6,090 nt of DNA from positions 1 to 6,090 of the forward strand of contig SKGH01000106.1 in the NCBI GenBank assembly GCA_007117575.1, given 5' to 3'. The notes beneath the pieces were generated by a model that was given only the letters and a program-made list of their open reading frames with translations, did no database searches and was not told where the DNA came from. A program made the translations under genes and the position numbers. Source of the stretch: Candidatus Kaiserbacteria bacterium. GTDB lineage: Bacteria; Patescibacteriota; Minisyncoccia; Phycocordibacterales; UBA918. Numbering within the stretch: position 1 is the first letter of the stretch; each line of letters opens with the position of its first letter. Shown here in pieces: positions 5,947 to 6,090 of this stretch.

Positions 5947-5949
5947 AAA

Positions 5950-6090
5950 ACATGACTTACGCGTTTCTGATGAATTTCGAGGCGCTGACCCAGCCCCGGT
6001 TTCCGTGATCATTTATATTCTTTCGTGACTGACTAAAACGATTTTGGTTTATTACGTTAGTAATAAATGTTTACCGGAACTATAGCTGGA
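5950..6090. repeat. Right inverted-repeat flank
   Basis: This is the opposite-orientation counterpart of bases 1-195. It begins with a 17-base exact match (5950-5966) to the complement of 179-195 and continues with 29- and 28-base exact blocks (6011-6039, 6042-6069). The inner palindrome TTTATTAC/GTAATAAA is intact at 6048-6067. The outer arms are poorly complementary here (CCGGTTTCCG against CCGGAACTATAG), unlike the perfect arms of the left copy. Bases 5981-5997 repeat 1-17 directly. The window stops within the element, so its outer boundary is not seen. Confidence 0.85.

Noticed and set aside
1..6090. Circular element closed by terminal overlap
   Set aside because: The ends match each other only in inverted orientation, apart from an internal 17-base direct repeat, so they do not overlap as circular ends would.
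1..6090. CRISPR array, tRNA or rRNA genes
   Set aside because: No regularly spaced direct repeats, cloverleaf-like segments or conserved rRNA stretches were seen on either strand.

Overview
The window most likely comes from a Candidate Phyla Radiation (Patescibacteria) genome, probably a Parcubacteria-like lineage. The main reason is the 1029-residue secreted protein. Its architecture is signal peptide, acidic linker, Asn/Thr-rich beta-type repeats, two DUF11-like domains and a Cys-bounded peptidoglycan-binding-like domain containing PWG and GYVYITT. I know this arrangement from surface proteins of that group. No ribosomal, tRNA or other marker gene is present, so the placement rests on protein style. 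Stop codons are used normally.

All four credible genes lie on the minus strand. In order of transcription they are: a 252-aa glycine-rich secreted protein (4429-5187); a 148-aa secreted or anchored protein with a Leu-rich C-terminal helix (3787-4233); the 1029-aa surface protein (701-3790), whose ATG overlaps the previous stop as ATGA; and a small three-helix membrane protein (207-530 or 207-545). The first three share one sequence grammar, alternating N-x-N-x-A and TG-x-N-x-A motifs. This suggests they act together at the cell surface, with the glycine-rich protein as a possible fibre or matrix subunit and the large protein as a possible wall-associated anchor. That functional link is inference. 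Intergenic hairpins separate the 252-aa gene from the two-gene unit behind it.

The right 900 bp (5188-6090) contains no convincing protein gene but a lot of structure. It holds a perfect inverted repeat upstream of the 252-aa gene, a strong bidirectional terminator (5381-5427), an AT-rich stretch with small palindromes, and a 97-nt near-perfect hairpin (5850-5946). All three non-Watson-Crick positions in its long stems become G-U pairs in a minus-strand RNA.

Both window ends carry copies of one palindromic repeat in opposite orientation (1-195 and 5950-6090). The gene block is therefore bracketed by imperfect inverted repeats. No transposase, integrase or replication gene is visible. The repeats could be a dispersed non-autonomous element at which an assembly broke, the ends of a mobile cassette, or the ends of a linear element.
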